A stretch of 64,000 nucleotides of DNA from JAXMHQ01 sp046346665 (lineage in GTDB: Bacteria > Verrucomicrobiota > Verrucomicrobiia > Limisphaerales > JAXMHQ01), in the NCBI GenBank assembly GCA_046346665.1, contig JAXMHQ010000026.1:14848-78847 (forward strand), given 5' to 3'. The notes beneath the pieces are model-generated. The model saw nothing but the letters and a program-made list of their open reading frames with translations. It was not told where the DNA came from and ran no database searches. The translations under genes were made by a program, and so were the position numbers. How positions within the stretch are numbered: the stretch's first letter is position 1; the number at the start of each line of letters is the position of its first letter. Positions 47,783-56,946 of this stretch are shown here, piece after piece.

Positions 47783-49327
47783 ATGTCCGACAAAACCGCC
47801 CCCGCGAATGCCGCGCCTCAGCTTGTCCAGGGCCTGGGCCGGCTCGACGCGACGATGATCGTGGCAGGGTCGATGATCGGGTCGGGCATTTTCATCGTGT
47901 CGGCCGACATCGCGCGGCAGGTGGGCTCGGCGGGCTGGCTGATGGTGGTCTGGCTGTTCACGGGTGTTCTCACGCTGGTCGGGGCGCTGAGCTATGGCGA
48001 GCTGGCGTCGATGATGCCGAAGGCCGGCGGACAATATGTTTACCTGCGGGAGGCGTACGGCCCGCTCTGGGGATTTCTTTACGGCTGGACGATGTTCCTG
48101 GTGATTCAGACGGGCACCATCGCGGCCGTGGCGGTGGCGTTCGCGCGGTATTTGGGCGTGATCTGGCCGGCGGTGTCGCCCACGGCGTGGATCGTTCCCC
48201 CAATCAACCTTTCGGCGAATTATGCCGTCAGCCTGTCCGTCCAGCAGTTCGCCGCGATCGCCGTCATCGTTTTTCTGAGCCTGCTCAACACGCAGGGATT
48301 GAAGCTGGGCAAATGGATCCAGAACATTTTCACCTCGGCCAAAACGCTCGCCCTGCTGGCGCTCATCGCGATCGGGTTCGTATTCGGCACCCGAGCGGCG
48401 GGGTTCCAATCGCCGGGCGGAATCTGGTCGCCCCAGGACCCGGCCGCGATCGTTCCCGATCTTTCGATGCTTCCGTCCGTCACCGCCGCCACCGGCCTCG
48501 GGCTGCTGATCGCCTGCTGCGTGGCACAGTCGGGATCGCTGTTCTCTTCCGTGGCGTGGGAGAGTGTGACATTCATTGCCGGTGAAGTGAAGGAGGCGAA
48601 GCGCACGGTTCCGTTGTCGCTGATCTGGGGAACGGTCCTGGTGATCTCGTTGTACCTGCTGGCGAACGTGGCGTACCTGCTCCTGCTGCCGATTCCGGCG
48701 ATCCAGCACGCGGCGGACGACCGGGTGGCGACGGCGGCGGTGGAAACGGTGTTTCACAACGCCGGCGCCGGGCTGATGGCCGCGGCGATCCTGGTGTCCA
48801 CGTTCGGATGCAACAACGGGTTGATCCTGACCGGCGCGCGGATTTATTACGCGATGGCGCGGGACGGATTGTTTTTCCGGGCGACGGCGCGGTTGAACGC
48901 GCGGCATGTGCCGTCGGCGGGCCTGCTGCTGCAATGCCTTTGGGCGGGCCTGCTGGTGCTGCCGCGCACCCGGCTGCGCGACGCCGCGGGCGCGCCGCTG
49001 CTGGATCCGGCGACCCACGTGGAGCGGTACGGAAATCTGTACAGCGACCTGCTCGATTACGTCGTGTTCGCGACGCTGCTGTTTTATGTGCTGACGATCA
49101 TCGGGGTCTTTGTGCTGCGGCGGAAGCAGCCGGACGCGGAGCGGCCTTATCGCGCCTGGGGTTATCCGTGGCTGCCGGGCCTCTACATCGCGGGCGCGGG
49201 ATTGATCATGCTGGTGCTGCTGCTGTATCGGACCAAGACGACGTGGCCGGGCATGTTGATCGTGCTCGCTGGGGTGCCGGTTTATGGGATCTGGGGCAGG
49301 AAACGGAGTGGTGGAGTGATGGAGTGA
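47783..49327 (+). CDS. APC family amino-acid permease (LAT-like)
   Basis: 514 residues from ATG 47783 (MSDKTAPANAAPQLVQGLGR). Twelve hydrophobic segments; the first bears GSMIGSGIFIVSADIARQVG, the APC motif with the unwound helix 1. ALSYGELASMMPKAGGQYVY is the second. It imports or exchanges amino acids or amines. The last codons (GlyGlyValMetGlu and TGA) are read from the repeat GGAGTGGTGGAGTGATGG that follows. A second APC permease gene lies 140 bases downstream, but they are not close relatives. Confidence 0.9.
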   Translation: MSDKTAPANAAPQLVQGLGRLDATMIVAGSMIGSGIFIVSADIARQVGSAGWLMVVWLFTGVLTLVGALSYGELASMMPKAGGQYVYLREAYGPLWGFLYGWTMFLVIQTGTIAAVAVAFARYLGVIWPAVSPTAWIVPPINLSANYAVSLSVQQFAAIAVIVFLSLLNTQGLKLGKWIQNIFTSAKTLALLALIAIGFVFGTRAAGFQSPGGIWSPQDPAAIVPDLSMLPSVTAATGLGLLIACCVAQSGSLFSSVAWESVTFIAGEVKEAKRTVPLSLIWGTVLVISLYLLANVAYLLLLPIPAIQHAADDRVATAAVETVFHNAGAGLMAAAILVSTFGCNNGLILTGARIYYAMARDGLFFRATARLNARHVPSAGLLLQCLWAGLLVLPRTRLRDAAGAPLLDPATHVERYGNLYSDLLDYVVFATLLFYVLTIIGVFVLRRKQPDAERPYRAWGYPWLPGLYIAGAGLIMLVLLLYRTKTTWPGMLIVLAGVPVYGIWGRKRSGGVME

Positions 49328-49382
49328 CGGAGTGGCGGGTCCTTCAATACTCCAAAACTCCGATACTCCTTCACTCCGTTCG
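49303..49382. repeat. Hairpin of degenerate GGAGTGATGGAGTG words
   Basis: The left arm overlaps the last codons and stop (49325-49327) of the first APC permease; the right arm is AATACTCCAAAACTCCGATA and TACTCCTTCACTCCG. Same word family as the element after clpC. Confidence 0.8.
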
Positions 49383-49466
49383 TTCTCACCCTTGTCTTGA
49401 CTTCCGTGCGTTCGTGGCCCACAAAGCGGGCTCAACAGCCAGAGTGCCGGACAATACTGAATCGCC

Positions 49467-50954
49467 ATGAGCCTGTTTCGCCGCCGAAGTGTCAAGGATC
49501 TCCAAGCGGAGGTGCTCACCGATCACAGTCTCAAGCGGGCGCTCGGCCCGGTGAATCTCACGATGCTCGGCATCGGGGCTATCATCGGCGCGGGCATTTT
49601 TGTGCTGACGGGCAAGGCGGCGGCGAATTACGCCGGGCCGGCGATTGTGATTTCCTTCATCCTGGCCGGGCTGGCGTGCGCGTTTGCCGGGCTCTGTTAC
49701 GCGGAGTTCTCGGCCATGATTCCCGTGGCCGGATCGGCCTACACTTATGCCTACGCCACCCTTGGCGAATTCCTCGCCTGGATCATCGGTTGGGATTTGA
49801 TCCTGGAATATCTCTTCGCCGCCTCCACGGTCGCGGCCGGCTGGTCGGAATACGTGGTGTCGCTGTTGAATGACTGGGGAATCCACATTCCCGCGGCGTT
49901 CACGGCCGCGCCCTGGAATCACGTCGCGCCCGAGAACGTGCCGTGGTGGAACATTCCCAAGCTGTTCTCGGAAGGATGGGTGCACACCGGCGCCGTGCTG
50001 AACGTGCCCGCCATGGTCGTCGTCGCCATCATCACCACGCTCCTCGTCATCGGCATCAAGGAATCCGCCAATTTCAACAACATCGTCGTCGCCATCAAGG
50101 TCAGCGTCATTCTCGCCTTCCTCGCCCTCGGGGTGAGCGCGATTCAATCCGCCAACTGGCACCCGTTCATCCCCCCGGCGGAAGGCCCGGGCCGGTTCGG
50201 CTGGGACGGCGTCGTCCGGGCGGCGGGCGTGATTTTCTTCGCTTACATCGGGTTCGACGCGGTCTCCACGGCCGCGCAGGAGGCGCGAAAGCCGCAGCGC
50301 GACATGCCGATCGGCATTTTGGGATCGCTCGCCATCTGCACGGTGCTCTACATCGCGGTGTCGCTGGTGCTGACCGGGGTGGTGTCCTACACGAAACTGA
50401 ACGTGGGCGCGCCGGTGGCGGTGGCGGTCGACGCGCTCGGCGCCGGGTCGGCCTGGCTGCGGCCCGTCATCAAGATCGGCGCCATCGCCGGATTGTCGTC
50501 GGTGATCCTGGTGATGCTGCTGGGCCAGCCGCGGATTTTTTACACGATGTCGAAGGACGGCCTGTTGCCGCCGGTGTTCAGCGCGGTGCACCCGCGGTTT
50601 CAAACGCCGTGGCTGGCGCAGATCCTGACCGGCGTGCTGGCGATGGCGATCGCGGGGCTGTTCCCGATCGGGCTGCTGGGCGAACTGGTGTCGATCGGCA
50701 CGCTGCTGGCGTTTGCGATTGTCTGTGCGGGCGTGCTGGTGCTGCGGTTCACGGACCCGGAACTGCCGCGTCCGTTCCGGACGCCGGCGGTGCTGGTGGT
50801 GGCGCCGCTGGGGGTGATTTCGTGCGGCTACCTGATGTACGGGCTTCCGCCCGACACCTGGGCGCGGCTGGTGGTGTGGATGGCGCTGGGGTTCGTGGTG
50901 TATTTCGCGTACAGCCGGCGGCGTTCGAAGCTCAACACGCGGACCGGCCGGTAG
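49467..50954 (+). CDS. APC family amino-acid permease (CAT-like)
   Basis: 495 residues. TMLGIGAIIGAGIFVLTGKA is the APC helix-1 motif; YAEFSAMIPVAGSAYTYAY, GWDLILEYLFAAS and FFAYIGFDAVSTAAQEARKP are typical of cationic amino-acid transporter (CAT) relatives such as YfnA and bacterial SLC7 proteins. About 12-14 membrane helices. Its stop codon TAG (50952-50954) is part of GTAGCCGCGA, the left end of the paired palindrome. Substrate unknown. Confidence 0.9.
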   Translation: MSLFRRRSVKDLQAEVLTDHSLKRALGPVNLTMLGIGAIIGAGIFVLTGKAAANYAGPAIVISFILAGLACAFAGLCYAEFSAMIPVAGSAYTYAYATLGEFLAWIIGWDLILEYLFAASTVAAGWSEYVVSLLNDWGIHIPAAFTAAPWNHVAPENVPWWNIPKLFSEGWVHTGAVLNVPAMVVVAIITTLLVIGIKESANFNNIVVAIKVSVILAFLALGVSAIQSANWHPFIPPAEGPGRFGWDGVVRAAGVIFFAYIGFDAVSTAAQEARKPQRDMPIGILGSLAICTVLYIAVSLVLTGVVSYTKLNVGAPVAVAVDALGAGSAWLRPVIKIGAIAGLSSVILVMLLGQPRIFYTMSKDGLLPPVFSAVHPRFQTPWLAQILTGVLAMAIAGLFPIGLLGELVSIGTLLAFAIVCAGVLVLRFTDPELPRPFRTPAVLVVAPLGVISCGYLMYGLPPDTWARLVVWMALGFVVYFAYSRRRSKLNTRTGR

Positions 50955-51018
50955 CCGCGATTATCCAATCGCGAAGGCGGGAGGGTGCGGGAGGCCGCGA
51001 TCTGACGATCGCGGCTAC
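50951..51018. repeat. Paired REP-like palindrome, copy 6
   Basis: GTAGCCGCGATTATCCAATC and the inverted CCGCGATCTGACGATCGCGG with CTAC at the end face each other. The left end forms the stop codon of the CAT-like permease. It lies immediately before the TetR promoter. Confidence 0.8.
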
Positions 51019-51036
51019 AGCAAGGAACAATTCCAT

Positions 51037-51071
51037 TTGACAATCCGCGCTTCTATACCTACCGTTCGGTA
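51037..51071 (+). promoter_or_regulatory. TetR-family promoter with palindromic operator
   Basis: TTGACA at 51037-51042, then 17 bases, then TACCGT at 51060-51065 as a poor -10. The palindrome TACCGTTCGGTA (51060-51071) covers that -10 and ends seven bases before the ATG at 51079. The spacing and TACCG/CGGTA arms are those of TetR operators such as ACCG-type sites, so repression of the whole efflux operon by its own product is likely. Confidence 0.65.
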
Positions 51072-51078
51072 AGTTTAT

Positions 51079-51720
51079 ATGGCCGGTTCCCGATCTCATT
51101 CAGAGACGCGCGAGCATTTGCTGCGCGCCGCGCTGCGGCAGTTCGCCTACCGCGGCTACGCGGCGGCGTCGGTCCAGGACATCGTCACCGAGGCGCGCGT
51201 CTCCAAGCCGGCGTTGTATTATCATTTCCGGGACAAGGCGGGCCTGTTCCAGGCCCTGGTGGACCAGGCGCACGACGCGCGGTACCGCCTGATGCAATCC
51301 GCCGTGGAGCGCGGCGCGGACCTGCGGGGGCGGCTGGAGGAGATCCTGGCTGCGTCGTTCGATTTCTCGCGGCGCAACCGGGAGCTGATGCGGATTGCGT
51401 TTGCGACGGCGTTTGCGTCTCCGGGCGAGATGCCGGAGGGTGTGAAGTATGGGCAGAAGTGCGTGCGCAATTTCGAGTTTGTGCATGACTTGATGAAGCG
51501 GGCGCAGGCATCGGGCGAGCTGGGCCGGCGTTTTGACAGCGAGCACCTGGCGTTCGGATTCTACGCGCTGTTGAATTCGTACCTCGTGAGCCAGTTGCTG
51601 GACCCGGAAAGCTGCGGGCCGGGCCGGGATTCGGCCGCGGAAATTGTGGACTTGTTTTTGGCTGGCGCAGCGGCGTCGAAACCGACACGCTCGGCGGCTG
51701 TTCGTCGTCGGAAAGGTTGA
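51079..51720 (+). CDS. TetR/AcrR family repressor of the efflux operon
   Basis: 213 residues. N-terminal helix-turn-helix (about 10-55): LRQFAYRGYAAASVQDIVTE and ARVSKPALYYHFRDKAGLFQ. The C-terminal ligand-binding domain has no signature. The RND membrane-fusion gene follows six bases after the stop; the operator at 51060-51071 lies just before the start, so autoregulation is probable. It would sense a toxic compound and release the operon. Confidence 0.92.
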   Translation: MAGSRSHSETREHLLRAALRQFAYRGYAAASVQDIVTEARVSKPALYYHFRDKAGLFQALVDQAHDARYRLMQSAVERGADLRGRLEEILAASFDFSRRNRELMRIAFATAFASPGEMPEGVKYGQKCVRNFEFVHDLMKRAQASGELGRRFDSEHLAFGFYALLNSYLVSQLLDPESCGPGRDSAAEIVDLFLAGAAASKPTRSAAVRRRKG

Positions 51721-51726
51721 TTTCAA

Positions 51727-52851
51727 ATGAAACGAATCGTGCTGGCCCTTGTGGCCGTATTGGTGATCGCGGGGTTCCTCGGCGGAACGTACGCGCTCCA
51801 GGTCAAAAAGATGATTGCGGGGATGGAGGCGATGGGCACGCCGGCCGAGACGGTGTCGTCCGCCGACGTGCGCCAGGACCAGTGGCAGGGGACGCTGAAC
51901 GCGGTGGGGACGATCGCGGCGGTGCAGGGGGTGAACGTGACGACGGAAATCGCGGGCACGGTGAAGGAGATCGCTTTTGAGTCGGGCGCGCTGGTGGACA
52001 AGGGGGCGCTGCTGGTGAGGCTGGACACGTCGTCCGAGGAGGCGCAGTTGCGGGCCCTGGAGGCGCAGGCGGAGCTGTCGCGGATCAACGCCACGCGCGT
52101 GCGGGCGTTGCGGGCGGAGAACACGGTGTCTCAGGCCGAGCTCGACACGTCGGAGGCGACGTTGAAGCAGAACGAGGCGAACGCGGACGCCATCCGTGCG
52201 GTGATCGAGAAGAAGACCATCCGCGCGCCGTTTGCAGGCCAGTTGGGAATCCGGCAGGTGAACCTGGGCCAGTACCTGGACGTGGGCAAGCCGATCGTGT
52301 CCCTGCAATCGCTCGCCCCGGTTTACGCCCAGTTTTCGCTGCCGCAGCAGGATGTGCCGCGCCTGACCAACGGGATGGTGGTGCGGCTGGCGTCCGACGC
52401 GTTTGGCGGCCACACGTTCGAAGGCCTGCTGACTGCGATCAACCCGGACCTGGACGCGGACACGCGGAGCGTGCGGTTGCAGGCGACGTTTGAGAATGCG
52501 GACCGGCTGTTGCGGCCGGGGATGTTCGCGCGGGTGGAGGTACTCCTCCCGGAGCGGCAGGATGTAGTGGTGATTCCGGCGACGGCGGTGTTGAGTTCCC
52601 CCTATGGCGATTCGGTTTATGTGATTTCGGAGGAAAAGGGTAAGGACGGCAAGGCGGGGCTGGTGGTGACCCAGAAATTCATCCGGCTCGGGCGTTACCG
52701 CGGAGATTTTGTGAGCGTGGAATCCGGCCTCAAGCCCGGGGAACGGATTGCGAGCGCGGGCGTGTTCAAGCTGCGCAACGGCATGAGCGTGATTGTGAAC
52801 AACGACATCGCGCCGAAGGCGACGGAGACGCCGCGGCCGGCGGACAGCTAA
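51727..52851 (+). CDS. RND efflux membrane-fusion protein
   Basis: 374 residues. An N-terminal anchor helix (IVLALVAVLVIAGFLGGTYA), a lipoyl-like and coiled-coil hairpin (KEIAFESGALVDKGALLVRLD; EAQAELSRINATRV), and beta-barrel and membrane-proximal domains (IRAPFAGQLGIRQVNLGQYLD). It links the inner-membrane pump to an outer-membrane channel. No Cys lipobox: it is a transmembrane-anchored type. The pump gene follows 18 bases after its stop. Confidence 0.93.
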   Translation: MKRIVLALVAVLVIAGFLGGTYALQVKKMIAGMEAMGTPAETVSSADVRQDQWQGTLNAVGTIAAVQGVNVTTEIAGTVKEIAFESGALVDKGALLVRLDTSSEEAQLRALEAQAELSRINATRVRALRAENTVSQAELDTSEATLKQNEANADAIRAVIEKKTIRAPFAGQLGIRQVNLGQYLDVGKPIVSLQSLAPVYAQFSLPQQDVPRLTNGMVVRLASDAFGGHTFEGLLTAINPDLDADTRSVRLQATFENADRLLRPGMFARVEVLLPERQDVVVIPATAVLSSPYGDSVYVISEEKGKDGKAGLVVTQKFIRLGRYRGDFVSVESGLKPGERIASAGVFKLRNGMSVIVNNDIAPKATETPRPADS

Positions 52852-52869
52852 TCCCGGGGGTCGAATCGC

Positions 52870-55800
52870 ATGAAGTCTTTTACCGACCTGTTTATCCGGC
52901 GCCCGGTGCTGGCGCTGGTGGTCAACCTGGTGATCCTGATCGCCGGGCTCCAGGCCATTCGCTCGCTCAACGTGCGGCAGTATCCGCGCAACGAAAACGC
53001 CTCCATCACCGTCACCACGGTTTACGTGGGCGCCAGCGCCGACCTGGTGCGCGGGTTCATCACGATGCCGCTCGAACGCGCCATCGCGGCCGCCGACGGC
53101 ATCGATTACATCCAGTCCAGCAGCGCGCTCGGACTGTCCACGATCACCGTCCGGCTCAAATTGAATTACGACGCCAACAAGGCGCTGTCGCAGATCGCGT
53201 CGAAGGTGGACCAGGTGCGGAACGATCTGCCGCCGGAGGCCGAGGTGCCGATCATCAACGTGGAGACGGCGGATTCGCAATTTGCGGCGGCTTACCTCCG
53301 GTTTTCGTCGGACATCCTGGAAGCGAACCAGATCACGGACTACCTGGTGCGCGTGGTGCAGCCGCGGTTGTCGGCGATCGAGGGTGTGCAGCGGGCGGAT
53401 TTGCTGGGCGGCCGGACGTTTGCGATGCGGATCTGGCTCAAGCCGGACCGGATGGCGGCGTTGAACATCAATCCCAACCAGGTGCGCGAGGCGCTGGCGG
53501 CGAACAATTTCCTGTCGGCCGTCGGCCGGACCAAGGGGTCGCTCGTGCAGGTGAACCTTACGGCGAACACCGATTTGCGGTCGGTGGAGGAATTTCGGAA
53601 CCTCGTGATCCGCCAGAACGGCGACCAGTTGGTGCGGCTGAAGGACGTGGCGGACGTCATGCTGGGCGCGGAAGATTATGAATCCGAGGTGCGCTTCGGC
53701 GGCGAGCGCGCGGTCTTCATGGGCGTCTGGGTGCTGCCGAACGCGAACACCCTGGATGTGATCCGGCACGTGCGGAACGAGTTGAAGGCGATTGAAAAAG
53801 AGCTGCCGACGGGCTTGCAGGGCGGCATCGCCTACGATTCCACCAAATACATCGAAGACGCCATCCACGAGGTGCTCAAAACGCTCACCGAGACCCTGGT
53901 CATCGTGGCGGTGGTGATTTTCCTCTTCCTCGGTTCGATCCGGTCGGTGCTGGTGCCGCTGGTGGCGATCCCGGTGTCGCTGATCGGCGCGGTGTTTTTA
54001 ATGCAGGTGTTCGGGTTCACGCTGAATTTGCTGACGCTGCTGGCGATCGTGTTGTCGGTCGGGTTGGTGGTGGACGACGCGATCGTGATTGTGGAGAACG
54101 TGGAGCGGCATGTGCGCGAGGGGAAGACCCCGCGCCAGGCGGCGCTGCTGGGTGCGCGCGAGCTGATCGGGCCGGTCATCGCCATGACCATCACGCTCGC
54201 GGCGGTTTACGCGCCGATCGGGCTGCAGGGCGGGTTGACCGGGTCGTTGTTCCGCGAATTCGCGTTCACCCTCGCCGGCGCGGTGTTCATCTCCGGCATC
54301 GTCGCCCTCACGCTATCGCCCGTGATGTCGTCCAAACTGCTCGACGCCGGCCGCGAGGAGCACGGGCTCACGGGCCGGATCAACCGCGATTTCGACCGCC
54401 TGCGCCGGGCCTACGGCCGGGTGCTGGACGCGACGCTGTCGGTGAGGCCGGCGGTGTATACGATCTGGATCGGCCTGAGCGTGCTCGCGTTCCCGCTGTA
54501 TATCCTCGCGCCGAAGGAACTCGCGCCGACAGAGGACCAGGGATTCATCCTCGGCATCGTGGATGCGCCGGCGAATGCGACGATCGATCAAACCGCGTTT
54601 TACACGGACGCGGTCAATCGCGGGGTGAAGTCGATGCCGGACGTGGACCAGACGTTTCAGATTACGTTTCCGGACAACGGGTTCATGGGGCTGGTGTTGA
54701 AGCCCTGGGGCGAGCGCAAGCGGACGGTGTTCCAGGTGGCACCCGAGGTCCAGTCGAAAGTCAGCCAGGTGCCCGGTGTGCAGACGATGGTGGCGACGCC
54801 CCCGGCGCTGCCCGGCGGCGGACAGTTCCCGGTGGAGGTGGTGATTGCGTCCACGGCGGACCCGCTGCGGATCCTGGAATTTGCGCAGCGATTGCAGCAG
54901 GAATGCGCGACGAATGGACTGTTCGCGTTCCCGCCGCTCATCGACACCAAGGTGGACCAGCCCGAGGTGGAACTGGTGCTTGACCGCGACAAGGTGGCAT
55001 CGATGGGGCTCAGCATGGCGTCGGTGGGGGCGGATCTCGCGGCGCTGGTGGGCGGCAATTTCGTGAACCGGTTCAATTTCGAGGGCCGCAGCTACAAGGT
55101 GATTCCGCAGATCAAGCGCGTGGACCGGCTGAGCGCAAGCCAGTTGGAGAACACCTATGTGAAGGGCCCGAACGGTCAACTGGTCCCGGTGAGCACGTTC
55201 GCTTCGCTGAAAATGAAGACCGGACCGCGAACACTCAACCGCTTCCAGCAGTTGAACGCCGTGAAGCTGAGCGGCGTCGCCATCCGCCCGCTCGACCAGG
55301 CGCTGAAATCCATCGAGACCACCGCCGCCCGGATTCTGCCGAAGGGTTACATCCTGGATTACACCGGTGAATCGCGGCAATTGCGGGTGGAAGGCAGCAA
55401 GTTTTTGCCGGCGCTGGTGCTCGCCTTGACCCTGATTTTCCTGGTGCTCGCGGCCCAGTTCAACAGCTTCCGCGATCCGCTGATCATCCTCGGCGGATCC
55501 GTCCCGCTCGCCATGTTCGGCGCGCTGTGTTTCAGTTTCCTGAAAATGCCCGATCCCAACACGCCGTCCTGGACGAACGGCTGGACCACGACGTTGAACA
55601 TTTACTCGCAGGTGGGACTGGTGACGCTGGTGGGTTTGGTGTCGAAGAACGGCATTTTGATCGTGGAATTCGCGAACGAATTGCAGCGGCGCGGGCTCGG
55701 CAAGATCCAGGCCGTGCGCGAGGCGTCGCTGGTGCGATTGCGGCCCGTGCTGATGACCAGCGCGGCGACGATCTGCGGCCATTTCCCGCTGACCCTTGTC

Positions 55801-56013
55801 AGCGGCGCCGGCGCCGCCGCCCGTAACTCCATCGGCATCACCATCGTCGCCGGCATGGCGCTCGGAACCCTCTTCACCCTGCTCGTCATTCCGTCCATTT
55901 ATGTGCTGATCGCGAAGGAACACGCCGGCGAAGATCCGGGCGCCATCGGCCAGGATTTCGAGGGCGCCCACGGAGAAGCAGCTGTCGCGACGGGGGCGCC
56001 AGTGATAAAATGA
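52870..56013 (+). CDS. RND family efflux pump (AcrB/MdtB-like)
   Basis: 1047 residues. MKSFTDLFIRRPVLALVVNL is the cytoplasmic-side start. Two halves, each with a large periplasmic loop. The proton-relay aspartates are Asp402/Asp403 in GLVVDDAIVIVENVERHVRE. The second half has LDYTGESRQLRVEGSKFLPA and the closing RLRPVLMTSAATICGHFPLT. A trimeric inner-membrane pump that exports hydrophobic toxicants. No outer-membrane TolC gene follows in the operon; it must be elsewhere. Start fixed by the family's N-terminus. Confidence 0.95.
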   Translation: MKSFTDLFIRRPVLALVVNLVILIAGLQAIRSLNVRQYPRNENASITVTTVYVGASADLVRGFITMPLERAIAAADGIDYIQSSSALGLSTITVRLKLNYDANKALSQIASKVDQVRNDLPPEAEVPIINVETADSQFAAAYLRFSSDILEANQITDYLVRVVQPRLSAIEGVQRADLLGGRTFAMRIWLKPDRMAALNINPNQVREALAANNFLSAVGRTKGSLVQVNLTANTDLRSVEEFRNLVIRQNGDQLVRLKDVADVMLGAEDYESEVRFGGERAVFMGVWVLPNANTLDVIRHVRNELKAIEKELPTGLQGGIAYDSTKYIEDAIHEVLKTLTETLVIVAVVIFLFLGSIRSVLVPLVAIPVSLIGAVFLMQVFGFTLNLLTLLAIVLSVGLVVDDAIVIVENVERHVREGKTPRQAALLGARELIGPVIAMTITLAAVYAPIGLQGGLTGSLFREFAFTLAGAVFISGIVALTLSPVMSSKLLDAGREEHGLTGRINRDFDRLRRAYGRVLDATLSVRPAVYTIWIGLSVLAFPLYILAPKELAPTEDQGFILGIVDAPANATIDQTAFYTDAVNRGVKSMPDVDQTFQITFPDNGFMGLVLKPWGERKRTVFQVAPEVQSKVSQVPGVQTMVATPPALPGGGQFPVEVVIASTADPLRILEFAQRLQQECATNGLFAFPPLIDTKVDQPEVELVLDRDKVASMGLSMASVGADLAALVGGNFVNRFNFEGRSYKVIPQIKRVDRLSASQLENTYVKGPNGQLVPVSTFASLKMKTGPRTLNRFQQLNAVKLSGVAIRPLDQALKSIETTAARILPKGYILDYTGESRQLRVEGSKFLPALVLALTLIFLVLAAQFNSFRDPLIILGGSVPLAMFGALCFSFLKMPDPNTPSWTNGWTTTLNIYSQVGLVTLVGLVSKNGILIVEFANELQRRGLGKIQAVREASLVRLRPVLMTSAATICGHFPLTLVSGAGAAARNSIGITIVAGMALGTLFTLLVIPSIYVLIAKEHAGEDPGAIGQDFEGAHGEAAVATGAPVIK

Positions 56014-56537
56014 GCCGGGACGGCGGAACCGCTTCCCGGATCATGGCTGCGCATTTAAAATTATGTGTTGTGCTGGCGGCCGGCGCGCTTGCCGGCTGCA
56101 GCACGCCGCATCGGCCGGCGACAACCCCGCTGGCGGCGACCCTCCCGGCATCTTCCGCGCCTGCAGCGCCGTCCCCCGCCGCTCCTGCTCCCGCTCCCGT
56201 TCCTGTTGCTGCGCCGGATACCAGCCTCCCCCCAACGCTGGAAACAAACGCGGTGCAAGCCGAATCAATCGCCTACGCCACCAGCCAGCCGGCAGCGCCG
56301 CCGGAGGGCACGATGGTCAAAGATCAGCCGCCGCCCCCGCAGGTCGAGGTGGTCGGCAAACCGCCCCGGCCCGATTGCGTCTGGATGCCGGGATTCTGGA
56401 GCTGGGACAACGGCTGGGTCTGGACGAGCGGTTGCTGGGGCTTGCCGCCCACCAAAGATTCCGTCTGGGTCAGCGGCCACTGGGCGCATCGCGGAAAAGG
56501 CTGGGTCTGGGTCAAGGGATATTGGAGGAAGGGTTGA
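56010..56537 (+). CDS. YXWGXW-repeat lipoprotein
   Basis: 175 residues from the ATG that overlaps the pump stop (ATGA); an ATG at 56043 gives a cleaner signal peptide. The lipobox is LAAGALAGCS. After an Ala/Pro-rich linker the C-terminus repeats Trp-Gly-Trp motifs: VWMPGFWSWDNGWVWTSG and VWVSGHWAHRGKGWVWVKGY, the YXWGXW family. The function is unknown; coupling to an RND pump suggests an envelope accessory. The reading of the family is by motif only. Confidence 0.82.
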   Translation: MSRDGGTASRIMAAHLKLCVVLAAGALAGCSTPHRPATTPLAATLPASSAPAAPSPAAPAPAPVPVAAPDTSLPPTLETNAVQAESIAYATSQPAAPPEGTMVKDQPPPPQVEVVGKPPRPDCVWMPGFWSWDNGWVWTSGCWGLPPTKDSVWVSGHWAHRGKGWVWVKGYWRKG

Positions 56538-56585
56538 AAGTTCACCACGTTCCACGTGGTAATGGTTGCAGGTTGCAGGTTCCCC

Positions 56586-56617
56586 ATATCCGTGTTTATC
56601 CGTGTTCATCCGTGGTT
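56586..56617. repeat. Short tandem TATCCGTGTT words
   Basis: ATATCCGTGTTTATCCGTGT and one more variant (TTCATCCGTGG) occur in tandem without a mirrored arm, just before the DUF2007 gene start. A second tandem (GGTTGCAGGTTGCAGGTTCC) lies at 56562-56582. Confidence 0.55.
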
Positions 56618-56629
56618 TAAGTTTCCCTC

Positions 56630-56839
56630 GTGAAGCTGTTCTACACCGGTCCCGTCGTGAACGCCGAAATGCTGGTCCTGATGCTGGAGAAGCACGGGAT
56701 CATGGCAACTCAGGAGTTTGTCGATCCGTCGGCGCCGGATGACGGCGACCTGTCGCGGCCGGCGAAGGTGCTTGTGCTGGAAGCGGAATATGACCGCGCG
56801 TACCAGTTGTTCTACGCCGAGCGGGAGGACGAACTCTAA
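56630..56839 (+). CDS. DUF2007 family small protein
   Basis: 69 residues from GTG 56630. MKLFYTGPVVNAEMLVLMLE and GIMATQEFVD fit the short DUF2007 family, putative signal-transduction or PII-like small proteins. No other start is near. No SD sequence is obvious upstream of the GTG; the preceding tandem repeats take most of the gap. Function unknown. Confidence 0.75.
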   Translation: MKLFYTGPVVNAEMLVLMLEKHGIMATQEFVDPSAPDDGDLSRPAKVLVLEAEYDRAYQLFYAEREDEL

Positions 56840-56842
56840 AAG

Positions 56843-56925
56843 ACGGTCGAAGGTCGAAGGTCGAAGGCCGGAAAGGGACCGCCGCGCCGCGCGTTCAGGC
56901 TCTCGACTCTCGACTCTCGACACTT
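56843..56925. repeat. Tandem GGTCGAA and CTCTCGA word tracts
   Basis: GGTCGAAGGTCGAAGGTCGA at the left, CTCTCGACTCTCGACTCTCG at the right, separated by about 40 GC-rich bases. Imperfectly mirrored. Lies before prfB and in place of an obvious promoter. Confidence 0.6.
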
Positions 56926-56946
56926 GGTGCATTAGTGTTTGCCACT

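Noticed and set aside
51100..53868. A 922-residue reverse open frame across the efflux operon
   Set aside because: It spans three real forward genes (tetR, MFP, part of the pump) and consists of Arg/His-rich shadow sequence.
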